Assembly (NCBI GenBank): GCA_902399975.1
Contig: CABOHA010000001.1
Coordinates: 1,164,893-1,228,892 of the forward strand
Direction of reading: 5' to 3'
DNA: 64,000 nt
From: Coriobacteriaceae bacterium
Lineage (GTDB): Bacteria; Actinomycetota; Coriobacteriia; Coriobacteriales; Coriobacteriaceae
Numbering within the stretch: the first letter of the stretch is position 1; every line of letters begins with the position of its first letter. The notes below the pieces were generated by a model, which was not told the DNA's origin, ran no database searches, and saw nothing but the letters and a program-made list of their open reading frames with translations. Both the position numbers and the translations under genes were made by a program. This document shows positions 17,543-24,789 of the stretch, piece after piece.

Positions 17543-18973
17543 TTACTTTGCCCCGTGACCCATCTCGACAACCTTGGTTAGCGATCCAAACACGCCTTCG
17601 TCGGCCACGAGCTGCGCCTCGGCACGCTGCAGCTGCACGGCAACGGCGGCAGGGGCGGTACCGCCCTCGGTCGTGCGTGCGGCGACAATCGACGGGATGT
17701 CGAGCGCCTCGGTAATGTCGCGCTCAAAGAGCGGGCTTGCCTCCTGGAACACCTCAAACGGCAGGTCCTCAAGATTGCAGCCGTGCTTCTCACACATCAG
17801 GACCAGATGGCCCACCACGGCATGTGCCTCACGGAACGGCAGACCACGCTTAGCCAGGTAATCGGCAACATCGGTGGCGGCAAGATGCCCCACGCCGCAC
17901 TCGCGCGCCATGGCATCCTCGTTGACGGTCCAGGTCGAAATCATTCCGGCCATAACGGACAGGCACTGCATGAGCGTGTGAGCGGTATCGAGCGCGCCCT
18001 CCTTGTCCTCCTGCAAGTCCTTGTTATAAGCAAGCGGCAGGCCCTTCATGGTCACGAGCAGCTGCACCAGGTTGCCGTACACGCGACCGCTCTTGCCGCG
18101 GATAAGCTCAGCAAAGTCGGGGTTCTTCTTCTGCGGCATGATAGACGAGCCGGTGGAGTAGGAGTCTGAAAGCGTGATAAAGCCAAATTCGGAGCTCGAC
18201 CACAGCACGATCTCCTCGGAAAGACGCGACAGGTGCATCGCCATGACGGATCCGGCGTAATGCAGATCGAGCAGGAAATCACGGTCGGAAACCGCATCGA
18301 GCGAGTTGGGAATCACGCCCGCAAAGCCAAGTTCGGCAGCCGTCATCTGGCGATCGAGCGGATAGCTCGTACCGGCAAGCGCGGCAGCACCCAGCGGGCA
18401 GTTGTCGGCGGCATCAAAGGCGACCTTCAGGCGCGTAAAGTCGCGCGCGAACATCCAGGAATACGCCAGCAGATGATGCGAGAGCAGCACGGGCTGAGCG
18501 TGCTGCATATGCGTGTAGCCCGGCAGAATCACCTTGTCGTACTTCTTGGCCGCATCCACCAGCACATGGCGCAGCTCAAGATTGGCCTCCATGAGCTCCT
18601 TGGCCAGCGCCTTGACGCCCAGGCGCGTATCGGTCGCCACCTGGTCGTTGCGCGAACGCCCAGTATGCAAGCGCTTGCCAGCCTCGCCGATACGACGCGT
18701 CAGCTCGCTTTCGATGGACATATGAATGTCCTCGTCGTTGATATCAAAGGTGAAGTTGCCGGCATCGATATCCTGTTCGATTCCAGTCAGGCCCTCGGCA
18801 ATCGCCTGCTCGTCCTCGGCGCTGATAATGCCCTGGGCCGCCAGCATCTTGGCATGTGCCTTAGATCCGGCGATATCCTGCTTATAGAGATGTTTGTCAA
18901 CCGGCAACGACGCGCCAAACTCCTGCGTGACCTCGGCCACGCCTGCCTCAAAACGACCGCCCCAAAGAGCCAT
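17543..18973 (-). CDS. argH: Argininosuccinate lyase
   Basis: A 476-residue fumarase/aspartase-superfamily enzyme that splits argininosuccinate to arginine and fumarate, the last step of arginine synthesis. It starts ALWGGRFEAG, has SRNDQVATDTRL (about 111-122), the HMQHAQPV segment, and the signature GSSIMPQKKNPDFAE with the catalytic serine. The ATG at 18973 follows AAAGGGG by 8 bases. argG, for the previous step, lies upstream on the same strand at 19496-20722. Confidence 0.96.
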   Translation of the reverse strand: MALWGGRFEAGVAEVTQEFGASLPVDKHLYKQDIAGSKAHAKMLAAQGIISAEDEQAIAEGLTGIEQDIDAGNFTFDINDEDIHMSIESELTRRIGEAGKRLHTGRSRNDQVATDTRLGVKALAKELMEANLELRHVLVDAAKKYDKVILPGYTHMQHAQPVLLSHHLLAYSWMFARDFTRLKVAFDAADNCPLGAAALAGTSYPLDRQMTAAELGFAGVIPNSLDAVSDRDFLLDLHYAGSVMAMHLSRLSEEIVLWSSSEFGFITLSDSYSTGSSIMPQKKNPDFAELIRGKSGRVYGNLVQLLVTMKGLPLAYNKDLQEDKEGALDTAHTLMQCLSVMAGMISTWTVNEDAMARECGVGHLAATDVADYLAKRGLPFREAHAVVGHLVLMCEKHGCNLEDLPFEVFQEASPLFERDITEALDIPSIVAARTTEGGTAPAAVAVQLQRAEAQLVADEGVFGSLTKVVEMGHGAK

Positions 18974-19091
18974 GGAACCGTCCCCTTTCATCAAATCCCA
19001 AAACAAGCGCCCAAAGCAATGCGCCCTGTCGCTAAAGCGATTTCTCAACCGCTAGTTTTGTATATTCCCCACCATGTGCGAGGCCCTATAG

Positions 19092-19262
19092 CTAATTTGC
19101 AAAGAAGTGACGCGCCATGCACTTGGCGCCCAACGTCTCCCTCCGAATGTTGCCCTGCGAACCATCGATCCAGGCCTTTAGGCTCATAGGAACGTCCTCG
19201 ACCTTTGCAGCATCGAACTCGGGCGCGAGGGCAAGTAAAGCATGCGCGATAGCATTGAACAT
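19092..19262 (-). CDS. Possible 56-residue protein between argG and argH
   Basis: An ATG at 19262 has GGGGAG 8 bases upstream and opens a 56-residue frame with an N-terminal hydrophobic helix (FNAIAHALLALAP) and a mixed-charge remainder ending CMARHFFAN. The composition looks protein-like and codon use is similar to neighbours, but I recognise no family. It lies between argG and argH on their strand. A truncated remnant is possible. Confidence 0.4.
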   Translation of the reverse strand: MFNAIAHALLALAPEFDAAKVEDVPMSLKAWIDGSQGNIRRETLGAKCMARHFFAN

Positions 19263-19313
19263 AATGGATACTCCCCATATATATAGGCGCAGGGCCGTCA
19301 AATTGATAGGAGG

Positions 19314-19340
19314 AGCCCCGCCGGACAACCCCGGCGGGGC
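19314..19340 (-). other. GC-rich hairpin downstream of argG
   Basis: GCCCCGCCGG pairs with CCGGCGGGGC around 6 bases, with no T-run on either strand. It lies between argG and the small frame at 19092-19262 and may be a factor-dependent terminator or mRNA stabiliser. Confidence 0.45.
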
Positions 19341-19495
19341 TCGGACTCAGCCGCAGACGCGGCATCATATATGCGGGCGGAACGTAGGGGCCACCGATGT
19401 TAAGAAGTGTCAGCAAGCATAACGAAAGGTAGGGACCCCATGCGCCCGTTATGTATCACGCGGATGGGCCGCGCGGATACCAAAGGAAGGAGGCG

Positions 19496-20722
19496 CTAGG
19501 CCTGGGCGGCAGCAGAGCTGGGGCCCTGGACCTTAGCCCACGTCTTGAGCGACAGCGTATCGATCTCGATAAAGCCGGCGCTGGCCTTCTCGTCAAACGT
19601 AGTGTCGCGGTCGTAGGTAGCCAGACCGTAGTCATACAGGCTAAACGGGCTCTTGCGGCCGACGACATGGCAGTTGCCCTTAAAGAACTTCAGACGGACG
19701 GTGCCGGTCACGAACTTCTGGGTGTCGGCCATAAAGGCATCGAGCGCGTTTTTGAGCGGGCTGTACCACTGGCCGTTGTACACGGCGGTGGCCCAATCCT
19801 GCTCGAGCTTAATCTTGGTCTTGAGCAGGTCGCCCTCGACGCAGATGTCCTCGAGCGCCTTGTGGGCGGTGATGAGCGTCAGGGCGCCAGGAACCTCGTA
19901 GCACTCGCGACTCTTGAGGCCCACCAGACGATCCTCGACCAGGTCGAGACGGCCAAAGCCGTTGTCACCCGAAATCTTGTTGAGGGCGATGACGATCTCG
20001 GAGAGTTTCATCTTCTTGCCATCGACGGCGACGGGCTTGCCCGCCTCAAACTCAATCTCGGTGTAGGTCGGGGTGTCCGGCGTGTCCTCGGGGTTCTTGG
20101 TCATAACCCAGGCGTCGTCGAGCGGCTCGTTCCAGGGATCCTCCAGGTGACCGCACTCGATGGCGCGACCCCACAGGTTGTCGTCGATGGAATAGGGGTT
20201 GTCGTTGGCGCCCTCGGGAACCGGCACGTTGTGGGCGTGAGCATAGGCAACCTCATCGGGACGGCACTTCAGATCCCACTCGCGAACCGGGGCGATAACC
20301 TTAAGCTCGGGGTCGAGGGCCTTGACGGCAGCCTCAAAACGAACCTGGTCGTTACCCTTGCCGGTGCAGCCGTGGGCGACGTAGGTCGCGCCAAACTCGT
20401 GAGCGACCTCGACAAGCTTCTTGGCGAGCAGCGGGCGAGACAGCGCGGAGAGCAGCGGGTACTTGTTCTCGTACATGGAGTTTGCGGCGATGGCCTTAGT
20501 CAGGAACTCATCGGAGAACTCGTCGCGCAGGTCGAGCACCTGGCAATCGAGAACGCCCAGGTCAAGCGCCTTCTGCTTCTTGGCATCCAAGCCGGTCTCC
20601 TCCTGGCCCACGTTGCCGCAGACGCAAACGACATCGAGATTCTTCTCGTCCTGGAGCCACTTGACACATACGGATGTATCAAGACCACCGGAATATGCGA
20701 GAACGACTTTTTCCTTGCTCAT
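19496..20722 (-). CDS. argG: Argininosuccinate synthase
   Basis: A 408-residue ATP-dependent ligase joining citrulline and aspartate. The P-loop-like AYSGGLDTSVCVKWL lies at residues 9-23, followed by AHGCTGKGNDQVRFE (about 113-127) and the ENLWGR-like DDNLWGRAIECGHLEDPW segment. Length is the family norm. The ATG at 20722 follows AAAGGA by 7 bases; upstream in-frame codons lack a ribosome site. It is separated from argH by about 520 bases. No ArgR-type box was recognised, but a long inverted repeat lies just upstream. Confidence 0.96.
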   Translation of the reverse strand: MSKEKVVLAYSGGLDTSVCVKWLQDEKNLDVVCVCGNVGQEETGLDAKKQKALDLGVLDCQVLDLRDEFSDEFLTKAIAANSMYENKYPLLSALSRPLLAKKLVEVAHEFGATYVAHGCTGKGNDQVRFEAAVKALDPELKVIAPVREWDLKCRPDEVAYAHAHNVPVPEGANDNPYSIDDNLWGRAIECGHLEDPWNEPLDDAWVMTKNPEDTPDTPTYTEIEFEAGKPVAVDGKKMKLSEIVIALNKISGDNGFGRLDLVEDRLVGLKSRECYEVPGALTLITAHKALEDICVEGDLLKTKIKLEQDWATAVYNGQWYSPLKNALDAFMADTQKFVTGTVRLKFFKGNCHVVGRKSPFSLYDYGLATYDRDTTFDEKASAGFIEIDTLSLKTWAKVQGPSSAAAQA

Positions 20723-21276
20723 GGCTGTTTCCTTTCGCCCTTGGTAGCTAGTTAGAACATCGGTCAGTTGCAAGTCATTTCGAGGTCAAAAAACCGTGCA
20801 ATATCAGGTTAAATAGCAAAAAGCAGCACAGCATGCTCTAGAAACATGCGTTTATATCGTGCTAAAACCCAACGACCTCAAAATGACTCTGTTGGGGCAT
20901 TTCACCCCATACGAACAGAGACGATTGTTATCGTCGTCGGGAAATTGCGCGCTGGCGTCGGATGGCATTATCTGCAGTGGTGATGATCTTTACGAACTGC
21001 ATCTGCCTCTCCTTTCACCTATCGCCGGGCGCAATTCTAATATCGCAAACGGTACCTTTTCCTCGGTAAGCGGTGCTTTTGCCGTCTCCGTTTTCGATGG
21101 TCGCTATATTACGCTAAAGTGCCTGCTGTACAAGCGACAAATTCAAATTTCTGAAAAGTTTTTTCATTAGTTTGTGAATTGCAGTGCAAGTACGCACCAT
21201 TCCTGCGAAAATACGCTCGATTACATAGCAGAGGGTCATTACGCCCGAAACAATCTGGAAACGGAAAGGAGCATTT
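20723..21276. other. Long non-coding region upstream of argG and the Cof phosphatase
   Basis: The 554 bases lie between divergent genes and are richer in A+T than the neighbours. They contain an inverted repeat at 20773-20888 and the probable promoters of both genes. A 103-codon open frame at 20859-21170 has no ribosome site and an unnatural composition. I see no RNA gene. Confidence 0.4.
20773..20888. repeat. 15-bp inverted repeat pair with about 86-bp spacer
   Basis: AGTCATTTCGAGGTC (20773-20787) and GACCTCAAAATGACT (20874-20888) are inverted copies matching at 14 of 15 positions. They span the argG promoter region. Paired operators or the ends of a small element are possible. Confidence 0.55.
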
Positions 21277-22104
21277 ATGCAGACTTATGAATCAGACGCT
21301 AACATCGGCAACATTAAACTCATCGCCGTCGACATGGACAAGACGCTGCTCACCGACGAGCGCGTGTTGCCGCAGGGTCTTGATGAGCGCCTGGACAAGC
21401 TCGCCGACGCCGGCATCGTATTCTGCCCCGCCAGCGGACGTCCAGCCCCCAAGCTCGAGGAGATGTTCGAGGGCATCAAGAACCGCCTCGCCTTTTGCCC
21501 CGACAACGGAGCCTGCGTCATCTATCGCGGCAACTATATCTATAAGAGCAACATCGATGTGGCGCTGTATCAGCAGGTCTTGAGCCGCGCCTCGGAGGAT
21601 TCTCGCGCCGTCCCCGTCCTATGCTGCTACGACGAGTTCTACGTACTTGCCCGTGACCATCAATACCACGACGAACTCAGCGTCTACTACAACACGATCA
21701 ACTACGTCGATAGCTTTGAGGGCATTGATATCGAGTCCAACAAGATTTCGATCTTCTTCCCCGCCTACGATGCCGAGCCCGCGTTTCGCGAGAACTACAG
21801 CCCCGAGTTCTCGGACAAGCTCTACGTCACCAACGCCGGGCGCGAGTGGATAGACTTTATGAACCTGGGCGTCGACAAGGGGTCGGGCGTCGCGCACCTG
21901 TGCGAGCAGCTGGGCATTGATATCGCTGATGCCGCCGCCGTGGGTGATACGTACAACGACATCCCCATGCTGGAGCGCGTCGGGCATAGCTTTATCGTGG
22001 ATAATGCCGAGGAGCACATGAACGCGCACGCCAAATGGCGCATTCCGAGCAACAACGACGGGGGCGTACTGACACTCATCGACGCTATCCTGGCGGCACG
22101 TTAA
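21277..22104 (+). CDS. Cof-type HAD phosphatase
   Basis: A 275-residue class IIB HAD hydrolase. Motif I is AVDMDKTLL with the nucleophile at about Asp18; CPASGRP is the Cof motif II, and AAVGDTYNDIPML near residue 230 is motif IV. The large cap between them gives specificity for a sugar phosphate or cofactor such as FMN or PLP, which cannot be assigned. AAAGGAG precedes the ATG by 6 bases. It is monocistronic, ending in a bidirectional terminator shared with rpiB copy 2. Confidence 0.9.
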   Translation: MQTYESDANIGNIKLIAVDMDKTLLTDERVLPQGLDERLDKLADAGIVFCPASGRPAPKLEEMFEGIKNRLAFCPDNGACVIYRGNYIYKSNIDVALYQQVLSRASEDSRAVPVLCCYDEFYVLARDHQYHDELSVYYNTINYVDSFEGIDIESNKISIFFPAYDAEPAFRENYSPEFSDKLYVTNAGREWIDFMNLGVDKGSGVAHLCEQLGIDIADAAAVGDTYNDIPMLERVGHSFIVDNAEEHMNAHAKWRIPSNNDGGVLTLIDAILAAR

Positions 22105-22206
22105 CGTTGCTCGTCGGACCTGGCCGGGCGAGTCGGGTCCTTGGGCTACTTGCTTGCCGCCTGGATGGCGTCTTGGTGCCTAGATACTTGGCTGAATTGT
22201 TTGAAT

Positions 22207-22241
22207 TGAAAAGGGCTCGTCGTTGATACGAGCCCTTTTTC
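22207..22241. terminator. Bidirectional terminator
   Basis: AAGGGCTCGT (22211-22220) pairs with ACGAGCCCTT (22228-22237). Five T follow on the plus strand and four on the minus strand, serving the convergent Cof phosphatase and rpiB genes. Confidence 0.92.
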
Positions 22242-22257
22242 TGTACGGTCAATTTGG

Positions 22258-22722
22258 CTAGGCTTCAGCCGCTTCGAGCTGCTGCGTCTCTTTGATCTTG
22301 GCGATCATGTCGATGCGGCGCTGGTGACGACCGCCTTCGAACTTGGCGTCGAGCCATTCGTCCACGATCATCTTTGCGAGCTCGGAGCCCACCACGCGGG
22401 CACCGAAGGCCACGATGTTGGTGTTGTTGTGCTCGCGGCTGAGTTTGGCCGAATAGGGCTCGGAGCATACCACGGCACGCACGCCCTCAACCGCGTTGGC
22501 TGCCAGGCTGATGCCCACGCCCGTGCCACAGATAAGAACGCCCAGATCGCACTCCCCTGCCGCCACGGCGCAGCCGACCTTGTAGCCGCTGATGGGATAG
22601 TCAAAACGCTCGGTGGAGTTGGTGCCAAAGTCCACGACCTCGTAGCCGCGCTCCTCCAGGTGCTCCTTGATGATGTTCTTGAGCTCGACGGCCACGTGGT
22701 CGTTACCGATTGCGATCTTCAT
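22258..22722 (-). CDS. rpiB: RpiB-type sugar-phosphate isomerase (copy 2)
   Basis: A 154-residue RpiB/LacAB-family isomerase with GNDHVAVELK (6-15), catalytic Cys65 in CGTGVGIS, and SREHNNTNIV with His98. It differs from copy 1 at roughly 30 positions, most after residue 134 or near 35-58. It lies 68 bases downstream of an epimerase gene on the same strand and behind a LacI-family regulator, so it probably serves an inducible sugar pathway rather than the core pentose cycle. GAAAGGAAC precedes the ATG. Substrate could be ribose, allose or another aldose phosphate. Confidence 0.9.
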   Translation of the reverse strand: MKIAIGNDHVAVELKNIIKEHLEERGYEVVDFGTNSTERFDYPISGYKVGCAVAAGECDLGVLICGTGVGISLAANAVEGVRAVVCSEPYSAKLSREHNNTNIVAFGARVVGSELAKMIVDEWLDAKFEGGRHQRRIDMIAKIKETQQLEAAEA

Positions 22723-22790
22723 TTACAGGTTCCTTTCGATCGAGCCACATGGCTCTTTGCTATTAACTGACAGCCTCTGGCCTGCCGCGG

Positions 22791-23444
22791 TTAGTACTCC
22801 TCTCCCTGACGCAGCTTCTCAAGCGCTTCCGCATAGGTCATGTCCTTGCCAAACAATGCGCTCGTGCCCAAGATGAAGCCGTCGGCACCGATGGCCGAGA
22901 GTTCCTTGACGCGCGCGGGCGAGCAGGCGCCGTCGATCATGATCTTGAAGCCGTACTCATCCTTGAGAGCCGCAAGCTGTTCAATCTTCTTTTTAGTGAA
23001 TTCGATAAACGCCTGCCCGGCAAAACCGGGATTGACCGTCATAACCATCACGTAGTCGCAGAGGTTGAGAATCTCCTCGAGCAGGGTCACCGCGGTATCG
23101 GGGTTGACGGCGATGCCCGCAGCGCAACCGAGCGCTTTGATGGCGGCGAGCGTCTTGACCACATAGCGCTCGGACTCGGGATGAATGTAGATGATATCAG
23201 CGCCCGCATCGGCAAAGAGGTCGATCTTGGCCGCCGGGTTCTCGATCATCAGATGCACGTCGACGAGCTTTTGCGTGGCAGCGCGCACGGCCTTGATGTC
23301 CTCGAGGCCCATCGCAAAGTTAGGTACAAAGCTACCGTCCATCACATCGCAGTGAAAGATATCGGCACCCGCGGAGTCGAGCTCACGCACCGTGTTGGCA
23401 AGCTCGCCGTAATCGGCGCACATCATACTGGGGCAGAGAAGCAT
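22791..23444 (-). CDS. Ribulose/allulose-phosphate 3-epimerase family enzyme
   Basis: A 217-residue TIM barrel of the Rpe family with the metal/catalytic residues in FHCDVMDGSFVPN (about 30-42), DVHLMIENP and MTVNPGFAGQAF, and the phosphate site GADGFILGTSALF. The N-terminal CPSMMCADYG and the MTVNPGFAGQ form resemble allulose-6-phosphate epimerase (AlsE) more than standard Rpe, which has PSILSADF and MSVNPGFGGQ. It precedes rpiB copy 2 and is divergent from a LacI regulator. I infer an inducible epimerase-isomerase pair; ordinary Rpe activity remains possible. GAGGGATC precedes the ATG. Confidence 0.87.
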   Translation of the reverse strand: MLLCPSMMCADYGELANTVRELDSAGADIFHCDVMDGSFVPNFAMGLEDIKAVRAATQKLVDVHLMIENPAAKIDLFADAGADIIYIHPESERYVVKTLAAIKALGCAAGIAVNPDTAVTLLEEILNLCDYVMVMTVNPGFAGQAFIEFTKKKIEQLAALKDEYGFKIMIDGACSPARVKELSAIGADGFILGTSALFGKDMTYAEALEKLRQGEEY

Positions 23445-23480
23445 AGATGATCCCTCACAAATTCGTCCAAGAGCGTCATT

Positions 23481-23642
23481 TGGTTAATCGTATAACCAGC
23501 TGAGAATCTACCAAATGCCAGTGTATGAATCGGTAAGCGGTAGTTATTCACTCCGTGAACGGTACCTAATTCATGGTTAATCGTATAATCAAGTGTTAAC
23601 CAAATAGGACGTTATAATTGTTAACCAGCAGGCGTTAACCAA
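23481..23642. promoter_or_regulatory. Array of LacI-type operators between epimerase and regulator
   Basis: The 18-bp site TGGTTAATCGTATAACCA (23481-23498, perfect 6-bp arms) recurs at 23574-23591 with one change. Three further GTTAACCA sites lie at 23595-23602, 23620-23627 and 23634-23641. A TATAAT box at 23613-23618 sits among them, directed toward the regulator gene. The array suggests autoregulation plus control of the divergent epimerase-isomerase operon. Confidence 0.8.
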
Positions 23643-23654
23643 GCTGGAGGTCCC

Positions 23655-24659
23655 ATGGCGCAAAAACAGCTCTCAATGAAAGAAATCGCCCAACTTGCCG
23701 GGGTCTCCGTAGCCACCGTGAGCCATGTGGTCAACAACGTTGGCCGTTTCTCCGAGGACACGCGCAAACGCGTGCAGGATGTTATCGACCAGTACGGTTA
23801 CGTTACCAACCAGTCCGCCAAGACGCTTCGCCAAGCGCAGTCGCGCTCCATAGGCATGATCGTGCCCGATATATCCAACGACTTCTTTTCCAAGATCGCC
23901 TACCATGTAGAGCGCACGCTTGCGGCGCAGGGGTACTCTGTCTTTGTCTGCAACAGCGGCAACGATCCGCAGCGCGAGCGCGATTACTTCCATAGCCTTG
24001 CCAGCAAGCAGGCCGACGGCATCATATGCATCTCGGGCCTGCGTGAGCTCACGAACGACATCGTCACGCGCGGTATCCCCGTGGTCTGCATCGACCGCAT
24101 GCCGCAGTCGGACCTCGCCATCCCCCACGTGGGGACCGATGACGAACGCGGCGCCTACCTGGCAACGAGCGCACTCATTGACCGCGACTGCAAAAACATC
24201 CTCACCATCTCGAGCTTTACCGCAGACTACGACCGCAACGACCGCCTCACGGGCTATATGCATGCGCTCGCCGATCATGGCCTGCCGCTTCGCCGCGAGT
24301 ACATGGCCTACGTCACCGGCCAGCGTCCTAGCATGGACGAGGCTCAGGATATCGTTGCCGGAATGATCGATGCGGGCATGCCGCTCGACGGCATCTTTGC
24401 TACAAGCGACCATTCGGCCGCAGGAGCGCTGCGCGCCGTGCAGGCAGCAGGTCTCAACGTGCCCGGAGACATCAAGATCGTGGGCTACGATGACTCCATC
24501 TACTCAAAGCTCACCACGCCGCAGATCACCACGGTTCAGCGCCACCCCGAGCTCATGGCACAAGAGGGTTGCAAGGCGCTCCTCGACCTCATCGCAGGCC
24601 GCACCCCCGCCATGGAGACCGTGGCCCCCGTAGAGCTCGTGCGCCGCAGGAGCTGCTAA
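23655..24659 (+). CDS. LacI family transcriptional regulator
   Basis: A 334-residue repressor. The N-terminal helix-turn-helix (MKEIAQLAGVSVATVSHVVNN, residues 8-28) and hinge-helix region are followed by a periplasmic-binding-protein-like effector domain starting SIGMIVPDISNDFF. GAGG lies 4-5 bases before the ATG at 23655. Five operator-like sites lie immediately upstream, so autoregulation is very likely. The effector is probably a sugar or sugar phosphate linked to the divergent epimerase-isomerase pair. Confidence 0.93.
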   Translation: MAQKQLSMKEIAQLAGVSVATVSHVVNNVGRFSEDTRKRVQDVIDQYGYVTNQSAKTLRQAQSRSIGMIVPDISNDFFSKIAYHVERTLAAQGYSVFVCNSGNDPQRERDYFHSLASKQADGIICISGLRELTNDIVTRGIPVVCIDRMPQSDLAIPHVGTDDERGAYLATSALIDRDCKNILTISSFTADYDRNDRLTGYMHALADHGLPLRREYMAYVTGQRPSMDEAQDIVAGMIDAGMPLDGIFATSDHSAAGALRAVQAAGLNVPGDIKIVGYDDSIYSKLTTPQITTVQRHPELMAQEGCKALLDLIAGRTPAMETVAPVELVRRRSC

Positions 24660-24669
24660 CCGCACAGAA

Positions 24670-24713
24670 AGACGCCGCGGGACGCATCCAAGCCTGGAAA
24701 CGTTCCGCGGCGT
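24670..24713 (-). terminator. Hairpin between lacI-type gene and polA
   Basis: GACGCCGCGG (24670-24679) and CCGCGGCGTC (24704-24713) form a perfect 10-bp stem with a 24-base loop. A weak T-rich stretch (TCTTTCTG) follows on the minus strand, so it most likely ends polA. Confidence 0.5.
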
Positions 24714-24789
24714 CGGCATTGGCGACCTGCGACCATCGGGCGGCCAGAAGCGTCGCACCCATGGTCATCGCCCGCAAGCTCGTCGCTCG

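Noticed and set aside
20859..21170. 103-codon plus-strand frame upstream of the Cof phosphatase
   Set aside because: No ribosome site, unusual composition and it overlaps promoter sequence.
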